In this document: in pieces, positions 17,931-25,949 of the stretch | Layout: each line of letters opens with the position of its first letter | Numbering within the stretch: position 1 is the stretch's first letter | Assembly: GCF_000191885.1 (NCBI RefSeq) | Contig: NZ_AEWI01000012.1 | Span: 124,001-188,000 of the forward strand | Source of the DNA: Anaerophaga thermohalophila DSM 12881 | GTDB taxonomy: Bacteria; Bacteroidota; Bacteroidia; Bacteroidales; Marinilabiliaceae | Direction: 5' to 3' | DNA: 64,000 bases | The notes under the pieces: generated by a model | Told to the model about the DNA's origin: nothing | The model's input: the letters and a program-made list of their open reading frames with translations, nothing else | Databases searched by the model: none | Made by a program: the position numbers and the translations under genes

Positions 17931-18440
17931 TCAGTATCTAAACCGCCAGTGCTTTCCCGCCCAATGCTCTCCAGCATAGTCTATACCTACCCTGGGAGAA
18001 GTCATAATCTCAATTTTATCAGAATTTACATGGTTTTCTACCCATATCCGTTCCGATGTGGAGAGGTCTTCGCCGTAAAACGATTTATCCAGCTTCAGGG
18101 CCCGTCCGATGCGACCGGGACCTTCAATTTCAACCGAACCGCGAATAAGTACTGCCTGTGGATGGTCTTCCCTGCCTGTAGTGAAATTCAGCATCCAGTA
18201 CATCCCATATATGAGATAGACATATACCCGGCCCCCCTGATGGTACATGACATCCGTTCGGGGTGTGCGTCCCTTGCTGGCATGACAACCCAGATCCTCT
18301 TCCCCTCTGTAAGCCTCTACATCATTGATGGTCAGACGCAGGATTTTACCATCATCAAAACGGCGTACCAAAGCCTTTCCTAACAGGTCGGGTGCTACTT
18401 CCAGAACATCACGGGAGTAGAAGTCGCGGTGCAGTCTCAT
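17931..18440 (-). CDS. 3-methyladenine (alkyladenine) DNA glycosylase, AAG/MPG type
   Basis: 169 residues from ATG 18440; an upstream start at 18488 would run into the deaminase gene and adds residues unlike the family. AAG-family features: FYSRDVLEVAPDLLGKALVR, INDVEAYRGEEDLGCHAS with the catalytic Glu, DVMYHQGGRVYVYLIYGMYW, and GPGRIGRALK. It removes alkylated purines and hypoxanthine from DNA to start base excision repair. Its start follows the stop of the deaminase gene by one base, so the two are one operon; both act on damaged or excess purines, which may or may not be meaningful. Confidence 0.95.
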   Translation of the reverse strand: MRLHRDFYSRDVLEVAPDLLGKALVRRFDDGKILRLTINDVEAYRGEEDLGCHASKGRTPRTDVMYHQGGRVYVYLIYGMYWMLNFTTGREDHPQAVLIRGSVEIEGPGRIGRALKLDKSFYGEDLSTSERIWVENHVNSDKIEIMTSPRVGIDYAGEHWAGKHWRFRY

Positions 18441-18441
18441 C

Positions 18442-18912
18442 CTAATATTCCTTTCGGTCTTCGAATTGTAACCATTCCTCAAAAGCATTTTTTATGTTCC
18501 CGGTTATTATCTGCCTGGTGGGAATGGAACGCCGGGAAAAAGGTTTCTCCAACTCCTCATATATGAATTCATCGTCGAAACCTATGGATGCCGCTTCACT
18601 GCGGTTATTGCCAAAATAGAGATTATCAAGTCGTGCCCAGTAAATTGCACCCATACACATGGGACAAGGCTCACAGCTGGCGTAAATAGAACAGCCACTT
18701 AAGTCGTGTGTACCAATCTTTTGTGAGGCTATTCGGATGGCTTCCATCTCTGCGTGTGCTGTCGGGTCATGTTTTTCGGTTACACGATTGGAAGCGGCAG
18801 CAATGACTTCACCATTTTTTACTATTACCGCCCCAAAAGGTCCTCCGCCTTTTCTGACACTCTTTTCAGCCAGCTCTGCGGCCATTCTCATGTATTCTTC
18901 GTGTGTTTGCAT
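18442..18912 (-). CDS. guaD: guanine deaminase (cytidine-deaminase fold)
   Basis: 156 residues from ATG 18912 (MQTHEEYMRMAAELAEKS); the longer start at 18945 adds an unusual leader. Zinc site: DPTAHAEMEAIR (His and catalytic Glu) and SCEPCPMCMGAIYWAR (two Cys). The C-terminal GFDDEFIYEEL matches the GuaD branch rather than tRNA deaminase TadA, and the length equals that of Bacillus GuaD. It converts guanine to xanthine in the cytosol. A TadA role is the main alternative. Confidence 0.85.
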   Translation of the reverse strand: MQTHEEYMRMAAELAEKSVRKGGGPFGAVIVKNGEVIAAASNRVTEKHDPTAHAEMEAIRIASQKIGTHDLSGCSIYASCEPCPMCMGAIYWARLDNLYFGNNRSEAASIGFDDEFIYEELEKPFSRRSIPTRQIITGNIKNAFEEWLQFEDRKEY

Positions 18913-19098
18913 TGTTTCATTTTTACAATACAAATATACAGGCAATCGTCCGTTTAAAAAAAGCCCGAACGCGAAGTGACTATTGCTTGTCTATAAACTC
19001 GTGAAAATTTTTACAAAATTAAAAGTTTCCACGAATAATCTTTGCGTCATGGTATCTTTGCGTTTCTTTTCTCACGTCCAAATTTTGTTGCTGAAAGA
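18913..19098. other. intergenic between guaD and rplM promoter
   Basis: Divergent spacer. No gene seen. A well-formed rplM promoter follows at 19099-19129, and the leader from about 19136 to 19281 may carry ribosomal-protein control, but I could not fold a known leader with confidence. Confidence 0.5.
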
Positions 19099-19129
19099 TT
19101 GGTATTTATTAAAAATAGCTGTACTTTTG
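19099..19129 (+). promoter_or_regulatory. promoter of the rplM-rpsI operon
   Basis: TTG (19099-19101), a 20-base spacer and TACTTTTG (19122-19129). It predicts a start near 19136 and a leader of about 145 bases before rplM. Confidence 0.7.
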
Positions 19130-19281
19130 CGGCCGATTATTATCCATGCTAAACAACACAAATGATTGTATCGCAATTGATTTATCGTTGTTGATGTTTG
19201 CCCGATATCAGTAACGGTAAGGGATACAAGTGTGTTGTGTATTAATTTTAATGTAGGTCTAATATTCAAAAGAGGAAGACT

Positions 19282-19737
19282 GTGGATACTTTAAGTTACA
19301 AAACAAAATCGGCCACAAGAGACACAATCAATAAAGAATGGGTTGTAGTTGATGCCACCGATATGGTGCTCGGTCGCTTGAGTTCCCGCGTTGCAAAATT
19401 GCTTCGGGGGAAACACAAACCGAATTTTACACCCAATCTCGATTGTGGTGATAATGTGATCGTTATAAATGCTGAGAAAGTAAAACTTACCGGTAAAAAG
19501 TGGAGCAATCGTGTGATGTTTTCACACAGCGGATATCCGGGAGGGCAGAAAGAAACAACGCCCGCTGAGATGTTTGCCAAAGACCCGGTAAAACTGGTTC
19601 ATCATGCGGTAAAAGGGATGTTACCCAAAAATAAACTGGGAAGAAAACTGCTGCGCAACCTTTATGTTTACGTTGGTTCGGAGCATAAACAGGAAGCTCA
19701 GAAGCCGAAGGTTATTGATATTAATACCATTAAATAA
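19282..19737 (+). CDS. rplM: 50S ribosomal protein L13
   Basis: 151 residues. The start is GTG at 19282; no ATG gives the right N-terminus. L13 features: KEWVVVDATDMVLGRLSSRVAKLLRGK, the central NAEKVKLTGKKW and the C-terminal LPKNKLGRKLLRNLYVY. L13 is an early assembly protein of the large subunit. It is followed after 5 bp by rpsI, the usual pair. Confidence 0.99.
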   Translation: MDTLSYKTKSATRDTINKEWVVVDATDMVLGRLSSRVAKLLRGKHKPNFTPNLDCGDNVIVINAEKVKLTGKKWSNRVMFSHSGYPGGQKETTPAEMFAKDPVKLVHHAVKGMLPKNKLGRKLLRNLYVYVGSEHKQEAQKPKVIDINTIK

Positions 19738-19742
19738 GCAGT

Positions 19743-20129
19743 ATGGAAGTAATTAACGCAATAGGACGAAGAAAAGAGGCCATTGCCCGTATCTATGTTA
19801 CCGAGGGCAAAGGGCAGATTACCGTCAACAATCGCGACCTGACTCAATATTTCCCCTCAGCTATTCTTCAGTATATCGTTAAGCAACCGCTTAATACTTT
19901 GAATGTTGCCGGAGAATACGATATCAAAGTGAATCTTGCTGGTGGCGGAATTAAAGGACAAGCCGAAGCAGCCCGTCTGGCCATTGCCAGAGCGCTGGTC
20001 AAGATCAACGAAGAAAACAAGAGTGCTTTGCGTGCAGAAGGATTTCTGACGCGCGACTCACGGGTGGTTGAACGTAAAAAGCCAGGACAACCCAAAGCAC
20101 GTAAAAGATTTCAGTTTAGCAAGCGTTAA
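19743..20129 (+). CDS. rpsI: 30S ribosomal protein S9
   Basis: 128 residues. MEVINAIGRRKEAIARIYV at the start, GGGIKGQAEAARLAIARAL in the centre and the basic C-terminal tail KKPGQPKARKRFQFSKR, whose last residues reach the ribosomal P site. In operon with rplM. A small hairpin GTTTAG-TAT-CTAAAC (20144-20158) follows, without a T-run, so transcription may continue into rpsB. Confidence 0.99.
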   Translation: MEVINAIGRRKEAIARIYVTEGKGQITVNNRDLTQYFPSAILQYIVKQPLNTLNVAGEYDIKVNLAGGGIKGQAEAARLAIARALVKINEENKSALRAEGFLTRDSRVVERKKPGQPKARKRFQFSKR

Positions 20130-20229
20130 TAATCGTCTGGTACGTTTAGTATCTAAACTGTTAAGATTCCGCGTTACGGACTACTTAATGGTTGCTTTAC
20201 ACAGAATGTAAACGTTTAAAAAAAACAAC

Positions 20230-21165
20230 ATGCCCAGAACAAATTTCGAACAATTATTAGAGGCCGGTGTACATTTCGGCCACCTCAAAAGAAAATGGAA
20301 TCCTGCAATGGCTCCTTACGTGTTTATGGAGCGCAACGGGATCCATATCATAGACCTGCATAAAACAGCTGCTAAAATTGATGAAGCCGCTGATGCTTTG
20401 AAACAAATTGCTAAATCGGGCCGCAAAATTCTTTTTGTTGCTACCAAAAAACAGGCTAAAGATATTATTGCCGATAAGGTTGGTGCGATCAATATGCCTT
20501 ATGTGACCGAACGATGGTCGGGCGGTATGCTTACCAATTTTCCCACGGTTCGTAAGGCAGTTAAAAAAATGGGCTCCATCGACAAACTGATGGGTGATGA
20601 TGCCTGGAATCGCCTTTCAAAGCGGGAAAAATTGCAAATTACCCGTCAGCGTGCCAAACTGGAAAAAACTTTGGGCAGCATCAAGGATTTAAATCGTCTT
20701 CCTGCTGCTATGTTTGTGGTAGATGTGATGAAAGAACACATTGCCGTTAGAGAGGCCCAAAAACTGAACATCCCCATTTTTGCAATGGTAGACACCAATT
20801 CCGATCCCAATGGAATTGACTTTGTTATTCCTGCCAACGACGATGCTTCCAATTCCATTGAGCTTATCGTTGATATTATGACACAGGCCATTAAAGAAGG
20901 TCTCTCTGAACGTAAAGCCGAAAAAGAAAAAGATTCTCAGGGTGACAAAAAAGGCGGGAAAAGAACAGAAGGACGTCGTACGCGTGCCCGTAAAGAAAAA
21001 GAAGATGCTTCAGGAAATAAAAAATCTGCCAAAAAGGAACCCGTAGCTTCATCTTCTACCGAGAAAGAAAAAACAGAAAAGACTGAGGAAAAGGTTGCTT
21101 CTGAAAAAGCTGTTCCTGAAAATGCAGAAGAACAAACGGAAAAAGAATCCGGAAAAGAAGAATGA
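20230..21165 (+). CDS. rpsB: 30S ribosomal protein S2 with long charged C-terminal extension
   Basis: 311 residues. The S2 core covers 1-~228: FEQLLEAGVHFGHLKRKWNP, RWSGGMLTNF and IPIFAMVDTNSDPNGIDFVIPANDDA. Beyond it lie about 80 residues of Lys/Glu/Ser-rich low-complexity sequence, much longer than in enterobacteria, though tails occur in Bacteroidota. The stop TGA (21163-21165) is at the same time the first three bases of a family A repeat, so the repeat may have set the present end of the protein. S2 joins the 30S subunit late. rpsB and tsf are normally adjacent; here the repeat separates them. Confidence 0.98.
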   Translation: MPRTNFEQLLEAGVHFGHLKRKWNPAMAPYVFMERNGIHIIDLHKTAAKIDEAADALKQIAKSGRKILFVATKKQAKDIIADKVGAINMPYVTERWSGGMLTNFPTVRKAVKKMGSIDKLMGDDAWNRLSKREKLQITRQRAKLEKTLGSIKDLNRLPAAMFVVDVMKEHIAVREAQKLNIPIFAMVDTNSDPNGIDFVIPANDDASNSIELIVDIMTQAIKEGLSERKAEKEKDSQGDKKGGKRTEGRRTRARKEKEDASGNKKSAKKEPVASSSTEKEKTEKTEEKVASEKAVPENAEEQTEKESGKEE

Positions 21166-21306
21166 GTGCAGTATAAAAAGCATTTTTTTGTTAAAATCCA
21201 GGCGTTTTAAATTTTTGTGCCTGAGTTAACTTATTGTTAATGAGAATTCAAAAATTTAATACAACAACGAGTTTGGCAACAAAGATGCTTTTTAGACCAT
21301 ACTCAG
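21163..21306 (-). repeat. family A MITE-like element, copy A5, between rpsB and tsf
   Basis: Full length, about 144 bp, in reverse orientation: TGAGTGCAGTATAAAAAGCA ... TTTTTAGACCATACTCA. The centre keeps GAGTTAACTTATTGTTAATG and the pairing arm ACAACAACGAGTT. It begins exactly on the rpsB stop codon and ends 75 bp before tsf. Confidence 0.88.
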
Positions 21307-21380
21307 GAATAAGGATTGTTTGAGAGAGGAATGAGGGTTAATCCACTCATTTTAATAATAACCTAATTAAAAGATATATC

Positions 21381-22208
21381 ATGGCTATTACTGCTGCTGA
21401 TGTAAGTAAACTCAGAAAAATGACAGGCGCCGGTATGATGGATTGCAAGAAAGCTCTCCAGGAGGCCGACGGCGACTTTGATAAAGCTGTAGAGGTAATC
21501 CGCAAAAAGGGAATGGTTGTGGCCGGCAAACGAGCTGATCGCGAAGCCAGTGAAGGTGTTGTCCTTTCAAAAGTTACCGGTGATGCCAAAAAAGGTGCGT
21601 TGGTAGTTTTGAATTGTGAAACCGATTTTGTGGCCAAAAATGACAGCTTTGTGGCACTCGCACAATCGATCCTCGACCTTGGGCTTGAGAAGGGCGTAAA
21701 AACCCTTGACGAACTTCAGGTTCTTGAGCTGGATGGTGTTCCTGTTAAAGATGTTATTACCGAACAAATCGGCATTATTGGTGAAAAACTTGAACTTGCT
21801 GCTTTTGAAGTTATAGAAGCAGAAAAGGTTGTGGCTTACATTCACCCCGGCAATAAACTGGCCACAATCGTTGGTTTTAATAAAGCCGATGTGGATGATC
21901 AGATGGCCAAAGATGTGGCCATGCAGGTGGCTGCTATGGCACCAATTGCTGTCGATCGCGATTCTGTACCCCAGGATGTTATCGACAAAGAGCTTGAGAT
22001 TGGTAAAGAGCTGGCCCGTAATGAAGGTAAGCCTGAAGAAATGCTTGACCGTATTGCCCAGGGACGTCTTGGAAAGTTCTTCAAAGAAAGTACGCTTCTC
22101 GAGCAGGCTTTTATTAAAGACAATAAATTGTCCATTAAGCAGTATATTCAAGGTGCCGATAAGGAACTAACAGTGACCGGTTTCAAGCGGTATTCCCTGA
22201 ATAACTAA
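21381..22208 (+). CDS. tsf: translation elongation factor Ts
   Basis: 275 residues. N-terminal UBA-like domain with VSKLRKMTGAGMMDCKKAL and EVIRKKGM, then the EF-Tu contact segment with NCETDFVAKN near 75-85, and the C-terminal helix bundle ending FKRYSLNN. It exchanges GDP for GTP on EF-Tu. It would normally be co-transcribed with rpsB; a family A repeat sits between them. A strong terminator follows at 22241. Confidence 0.99.
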   Translation: MAITAADVSKLRKMTGAGMMDCKKALQEADGDFDKAVEVIRKKGMVVAGKRADREASEGVVLSKVTGDAKKGALVVLNCETDFVAKNDSFVALAQSILDLGLEKGVKTLDELQVLELDGVPVKDVITEQIGIIGEKLELAAFEVIEAEKVVAYIHPGNKLATIVGFNKADVDDQMAKDVAMQVAAMAPIAVDRDSVPQDVIDKELEIGKELARNEGKPEEMLDRIAQGRLGKFFKESTLLEQAFIKDNKLSIKQYIQGADKELTVTGFKRYSLNN

Positions 22209-22240
22209 CAATTTGGAATAATTTTTACGCAGGATATGAT

Positions 22241-22272
22241 AAAGGACTGTACCTTAAGGGCAGTCCTTTTTT
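22241..22272 (+). terminator. rho-independent terminator of tsf
   Basis: AAAGGACTG (22241-22249), 11-base loop, CAGTCCTTT (22261-22269), then a T-run to 22272. Confidence 0.88.
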
Positions 22273-22408
22273 AATGCCCTTGTGAGTGTCTGTCAACTGA
22301 CCATTTCCCTGAACCGTAAATAAGCAAATAAACCGACAGCAATAACATGGAAAAGTCGGTACGGGCAGCATGTACCATCTGCCGGAAACCTTCTTTAGTG
22401 AGTATCAT
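22271..22408 (-). pseudogene. C-terminal remnant of a DoxX-family membrane protein
   Basis: On the minus strand an open frame ending at 22271 reads ILTKEGFRQMVHAARTDF, then SMLLLSVYLLIYGSGKWSVD and a short tail. This is the last part of DoxX-like proteins (HAARTDFxMLL, GSGKWSxD). The frame is open a little upstream (to about 22460) but a full gene is 130-150 residues and the rest is gone. A fragment of a B repeat starts about 20 bases beyond the break. The stop codon overlaps the tsf terminator. Recognition rests on memory of the family pattern. Confidence 0.55.
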
Positions 22409-22462
22409 GAAATAGCAGCCTGTTATCAAACCCTTGTAAATTATTCGTAATTTTGTCTATTA

Positions 22463-22757
22463 TTTGAAACGAGCATGACAAAAATTGTTATAAAATTGTT
22501 AGGACTGTTAGATTGTTAGCTAATGTAATAAAACTTATACCATTCTAACAACTAACACATTATTAACAACTTTAACAATTCTAACAGCCTTAACAATTTA
22601 TTAAATGTAAGATGAAACGAGCATGGCAACGTTTTCCACAACAGAACATGTATAAGTTCTTGCATGCGAGTTCTATCCGACCTTATTAAATAAATTATAT
22701 ACGGATGAAAAGCATCTTTGTTGCCAAACTCATTGTTGTATTAAATCTCTGACATCG
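22463..22757. repeat. B fragment, inverted AACAATT-rich repeat, full B, then A fragment
   Basis: 22463-22490 is the first part of a B element (GAAACGAGCATGACAAAAAT). 22493-22599 is an AT-rich inverted repeat: AAATTGTTAGGACTGTTAGA (22493-22512) against TCTAACAGCCTTAACAATTT (22580-22599), two mismatches. 22611-22710 is a complete B unit in which TATCCG (22674-22679) pairs CGGATG (22702-22707). From about 22708 a truncated A element begins (AAAAGCATCTTTGTTGCCAA). Confidence 0.8.
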
Positions 22758-22851
22758 GCTTTTTGCAAAACAGGCATATTCTTGTTCCGTCAAAGTACAA
22801 TATCAGTTTTTTGGATGCAACTTACAAGCTCAAAACCTAAGGATCTGTTAT

Positions 22852-23556
22852 ATGCAATACAAACGAATTTTACTAAAACTGTCGGGCGAATCCCTCATGG
22901 GAGAACAGGGACACGGCATTGATGCCCAAAGGCTTGACGATTATGCTTCACAAATTGGAGAAATAGTTGAATACGGTGTTCAGGTTGCCATTGTCATTGG
23001 AGGTGGAAATATTTTTCGCGGTTTGAGTGGTGCAGCCAAGGGATTCGATCGCTATAAAGGCGATCAGATGGGGATGATTGCCACCGTTATAAACAGCCTG
23101 GCTCTGGCTTCGGCTTTACAGAACAAAGGCGTTCGTTCAAGGGTGATGACGGCTATTCGTATGGAACCTGTTGGAGAGCTTTATTCACAACCCAAAGCGG
23201 TTGATGCTCTCAATGCCGGCGAAGTGGTGATTATTTCAGGGGGAACCGGAAATCCCTATTTTACAACGGATACGGCTTCTGCTCTCAGAGGGATTGAGGT
23301 AGGGGCGGATGTAATGCTGAAAGGAACCCGTGTTGACGGTGTTTATTCGGCTGATCCTGAAAAAGACCCGACGGCCGTAAAATTCGAGTCCATTTCGTTT
23401 GATGAAGTTTACAATAAGGGGTTGAAAGTGATGGACCTTACAGCTACAACCATGTGCAAGGAGAATGGTCTTCCTGTGTTGGTTTTTAATATGGATAAAA
23501 AAGGCAATCTTATGAAAGTTCTGAAAGGAGAAAAAACAGGGACACTCGTTCATTGA
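22852..23556 (+). CDS. pyrH: UMP kinase
   Basis: 234 residues, the usual length. KRILLKLSGESLMGEQGHG at the start, VAIVIGGGNIFRG, DQMGMIATVINSLAL, and the nucleotide-binding end NPYFTTDTASALRG and ADVMLKGTRVDGVYSADP. It phosphorylates UMP to UDP and is regulated by GTP and UTP. In many bacteria frr (ribosome recycling factor) follows; here a convergent gene follows instead, so frr must lie elsewhere. Confidence 0.99.
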   Translation: MQYKRILLKLSGESLMGEQGHGIDAQRLDDYASQIGEIVEYGVQVAIVIGGGNIFRGLSGAAKGFDRYKGDQMGMIATVINSLALASALQNKGVRSRVMTAIRMEPVGELYSQPKAVDALNAGEVVIISGGTGNPYFTTDTASALRGIEVGADVMLKGTRVDGVYSADPEKDPTAVKFESISFDEVYNKGLKVMDLTATTMCKENGLPVLVFNMDKKGNLMKVLKGEKTGTLVH

Positions 23557-23580
23557 TTATTGCCTTGATACGACACGAGC

Positions 23581-23973
23581 TCAGGCTCTTTGTTTTTTAA
23601 GGATATTCAATGCTTCTTCACGAACATCAGGCGGTAATTTTATGCCGCGTGCCATCAGACTTTTCAGCCAGACGCCCACTTCCCGGGCGTGCATTGTGAT
23701 GAGTACCTCCCGAAATTGTTCTGCCTCTTCGGGTGTATATGTGGCAGGGTCTTTGTCGCGAAATACATCCAGTTCTTCGTCGTCGAAGTAAATGATTTTT
23801 TCCGGTGGATGTGCCATAAGGTCATTTTTTTCGCATACTTCATGGGCGCCACAGCAGTCGCCCGCCGGAGGTTCAACCGTTGTATCAGTGCCTGGCTTCC
23901 GCGAAGATGAAAGCTTTGTGGCAATCATAGCTGCGATTAATGCAGCCAATATAGCGATCACTAAAATCCACAT
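23581..23973 (-). CDS. conserved Bacteroidota protein with membrane anchor and CCGxHxxC motif
   Basis: 130 residues. An N-terminal membrane segment (about 2-20, WILVIAILAALIAAMIATKL) is followed by a linker and the motif GDCCGAHEVCEKNDL, then a helical domain (IIYFDDEELDVFRDKDP ... EAEQFREVLITM ... GIKLPPDVREEALNIL). I recognise the pattern as common in Bacteroidota hypotheticals, sometimes labelled phospholipase without good reason. The clustered Cys and His could bind metal; that is inference. Convergent with pyrH. Confidence 0.85.
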   Translation of the reverse strand: MWILVIAILAALIAAMIATKLSSSRKPGTDTTVEPPAGDCCGAHEVCEKNDLMAHPPEKIIYFDDEELDVFRDKDPATYTPEEAEQFREVLITMHAREVGVWLKSLMARGIKLPPDVREEALNILKKQRA

Positions 23974-24074
23974 GGCACAAAAATAGGAAAAAAGTTTTTC
24001 GTACTGTGCAAATGTGCGTTAAACCATGTATAATAGTGGCATTTTACACACAAATACAAAATACAGATATATTT

Positions 24075-24455
24075 ATGGCCGGAGAAAAATTGATGGGAAA
24101 AGAAGATTTGCACTTTTTGGGCATAAAGGTTGTGTATAAAGACTTGATTGACAATGGGTATGAAGTCCTGAATGTGAGAAAGGAACCGGATATCGATCCC
24201 CAGATACTTGCCCGCCGAAACGGGAAATTGTTGTTTATAGTGGTTCGCACTGCCACCTTTCCTGATATGGGGGTGTTGACACCCCGTGTTGCGGCCCGTG
24301 TTAGTATGCATGCCCGGAAACACGGAGCATTGTGTTATTTTGCGAGCGTGGGTATTGCCAATGCCAACGGAGATACCGATGAAGAAATGGGAAAACCGGA
24401 AATTGACGGAGAATATTACATCAATTATAAGGGCCTGCAGCCTTTTCCACAATAA
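24075..24455 (+). CDS. conserved hypothetical protein
   Basis: 126 residues from ATG 24075 (MAGEKLMGKEDLHFLG); the longer frame from 24006 adds an unlikely leader. The core resembles a small alpha/beta domain: VVYKDLIDNGYEVLNVRKEPDIDPQI, KLLFIVVRTATFPDMG, RVAARVSMHARKHGALCYFASVGIANA. The layout recalls restriction-endonuclease-like or Mrr-type small domains (a central LLFIVVR strand), but no catalytic set is clear. It runs 10 bp before the next gene on the same strand. Confidence 0.8.
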   Translation: MAGEKLMGKEDLHFLGIKVVYKDLIDNGYEVLNVRKEPDIDPQILARRNGKLLFIVVRTATFPDMGVLTPRVAARVSMHARKHGALCYFASVGIANANGDTDEEMGKPEIDGEYYINYKGLQPFPQ

Positions 24456-24464
24456 CGAAGCAGT

Positions 24465-25166
24465 ATGATGCAACCTTTCGATTTCAGACGATTCTGGCGT
24501 AAATACGGGAACTTTATTCTCATAGGTTTGTTTTTCCTGTTTATTGTGAATTATTGCAATCAACAGGCAAGATTTGCTGCACAGCAATCAGATTTTAAAA
24601 AAACTGACGCTGAAACGGTAGAAAAAAGAAATAACAATGGACCCTATCTGAAAAGTTATGAAGAGTTGATACGTGATCGTAAGCCCGACCAAACACGGAG
24701 ACCGGGCGGTTTCATAACGTTGTTGTTACTTCTGGCGTTGGGGGCTGGTATTGTTTGGGTGGCAAGACAGCCATGGTGGAGAAATCTGATGCAGTCATTG
24801 TTCCCGGGGCATGTAAAGATGAAAGTGGCCAGGATGAAAGATAAGGTAACTGGTCGGAAATTGTTGCGAATATCCGTGGAAAACAGAACTTCTGAAGGGC
24901 TTACATTTCTTGCGCCGATGATTCTTTTCAGCAAATGGGGTAATGAACGGCGGTTTCGTCTGAAGAGCAGCAACCAGGAAGATATGTTTCCTTTAACTTT
25001 GACGCCGGGAACCGGTCACGAAGTCGTTATCGATTTGGACCAGTTTTATGAGAAAATTCCTGATCTTAAAGGGGCGACCCGTGTCGGAGCGTCTATTGAA
25101 ACTGCGGAAGGGAAGCAATACAAGAAATTTGCTTTACCCGCCTGGCTGAACATTTTGGTGAAATAG
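24465..25166 (+). CDS. hypothetical membrane protein
   Basis: 233 residues. Two membrane segments (about 17-31 FILIGLFFLFIVNYC and 83-101 FITLLLLLALGAGIVWVA) enclose a short polar loop; the C-terminal ~115 residues look like a beta-rich soluble domain (KLLRISVENRTSEGLTFLAP ... FRLKSSNQEDMFPLTL). No family recognised. ATG-ATG start. It probably forms an operon with the gene before it. Confidence 0.75.
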   Translation: MMQPFDFRRFWRKYGNFILIGLFFLFIVNYCNQQARFAAQQSDFKKTDAETVEKRNNNGPYLKSYEELIRDRKPDQTRRPGGFITLLLLLALGAGIVWVARQPWWRNLMQSLFPGHVKMKVARMKDKVTGRKLLRISVENRTSEGLTFLAPMILFSKWGNERRFRLKSSNQEDMFPLTLTPGTGHEVVIDLDQFYEKIPDLKGATRVGASIETAEGKQYKKFALPAWLNILVK

Positions 25167-25294
25167 CGTTGAAGTTATTCCTGAAAGAAGTATTTTTGGA
25201 TGAGGTACGCGAGTACAGGAATTATACGAAATGGCATTAGTGGTAAGAATACGACGTAGAGGAACTGTCCTGTAAATTAAAATAGTGAAGTGAA

Positions 25295-25885
25295 ATGAAG
25301 AACTTCTGGAAAAGATACAGCAGAAAAAAACGTTGGTGGACTATTGTCCTCGACTTTCTGTTCATGGCGTTTGTTATTGTCATGTTGTTTCCCGGCACAC
25401 GTAAACCGGTGTCAGTTTTTTTAATCCGACAGACACTGTTTTCTCCTTCCGAAACCGATAAGGTAGTCTTCCTTTCCGAAAATGACTGGCAATTGTCTTT
25501 GACGAGAACCGGGGAACAAAAAGAACTGAGTCTGGAAAATTTCAAAGGCAAACCATTGTTTGTCAATTTCTGGGCCACCTGGTGTCCACCCTGTGTGGCC
25601 GAGATGCCCTCTATACAGAGGCTCTATGATGAATACAAAGACAAGGTGGCATTTATACTGATCAGTAATGAGAATGCAGCTGTGATTAACAGATTTATTG
25701 AAAAGAATGAGTATTCTATGCCGGTTTATTCACTCCTGAGTAATGTTCCGGCGGTATTCGAAACCTCTACAATTCCTTCTACATACCTGGTGTCTCCTTC
25801 GGGTCGTTTGCTTATCAGTAAAACAGGTGCAGCCAAATGGGACTCTCCCAAAATTAAGAAAATACTGAATCAGCTATTGCAATAG
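25295..25885 (+). CDS. membrane-anchored TlpA-like thioredoxin
   Basis: 196 residues. A membrane segment at about 18-36 anchors the protein, followed by a thioredoxin fold at about 75-196 with active site NFWATWCPPCVAEMP and a cis-Pro region (TSTIPSTYLVSPSGRL). Proteins of this type reduce or relay disulfides on the periplasmic side, for example in cytochrome c maturation. No cytochrome genes lie nearby, so the partner is unknown. Confidence 0.92.
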   Translation: MKNFWKRYSRKKRWWTIVLDFLFMAFVIVMLFPGTRKPVSVFLIRQTLFSPSETDKVVFLSENDWQLSLTRTGEQKELSLENFKGKPLFVNFWATWCPPCVAEMPSIQRLYDEYKDKVAFILISNENAAVINRFIEKNEYSMPVYSLLSNVPAVFETSTIPSTYLVSPSGRLLISKTGAAKWDSPKIKKILNQLLQ

Positions 25886-25949
25886 TCCGTTAGATTAAGT
25901 CTGAACGAACTTTTATCCGTCATTAAAATGATTGGGTGTAATTTATTTT

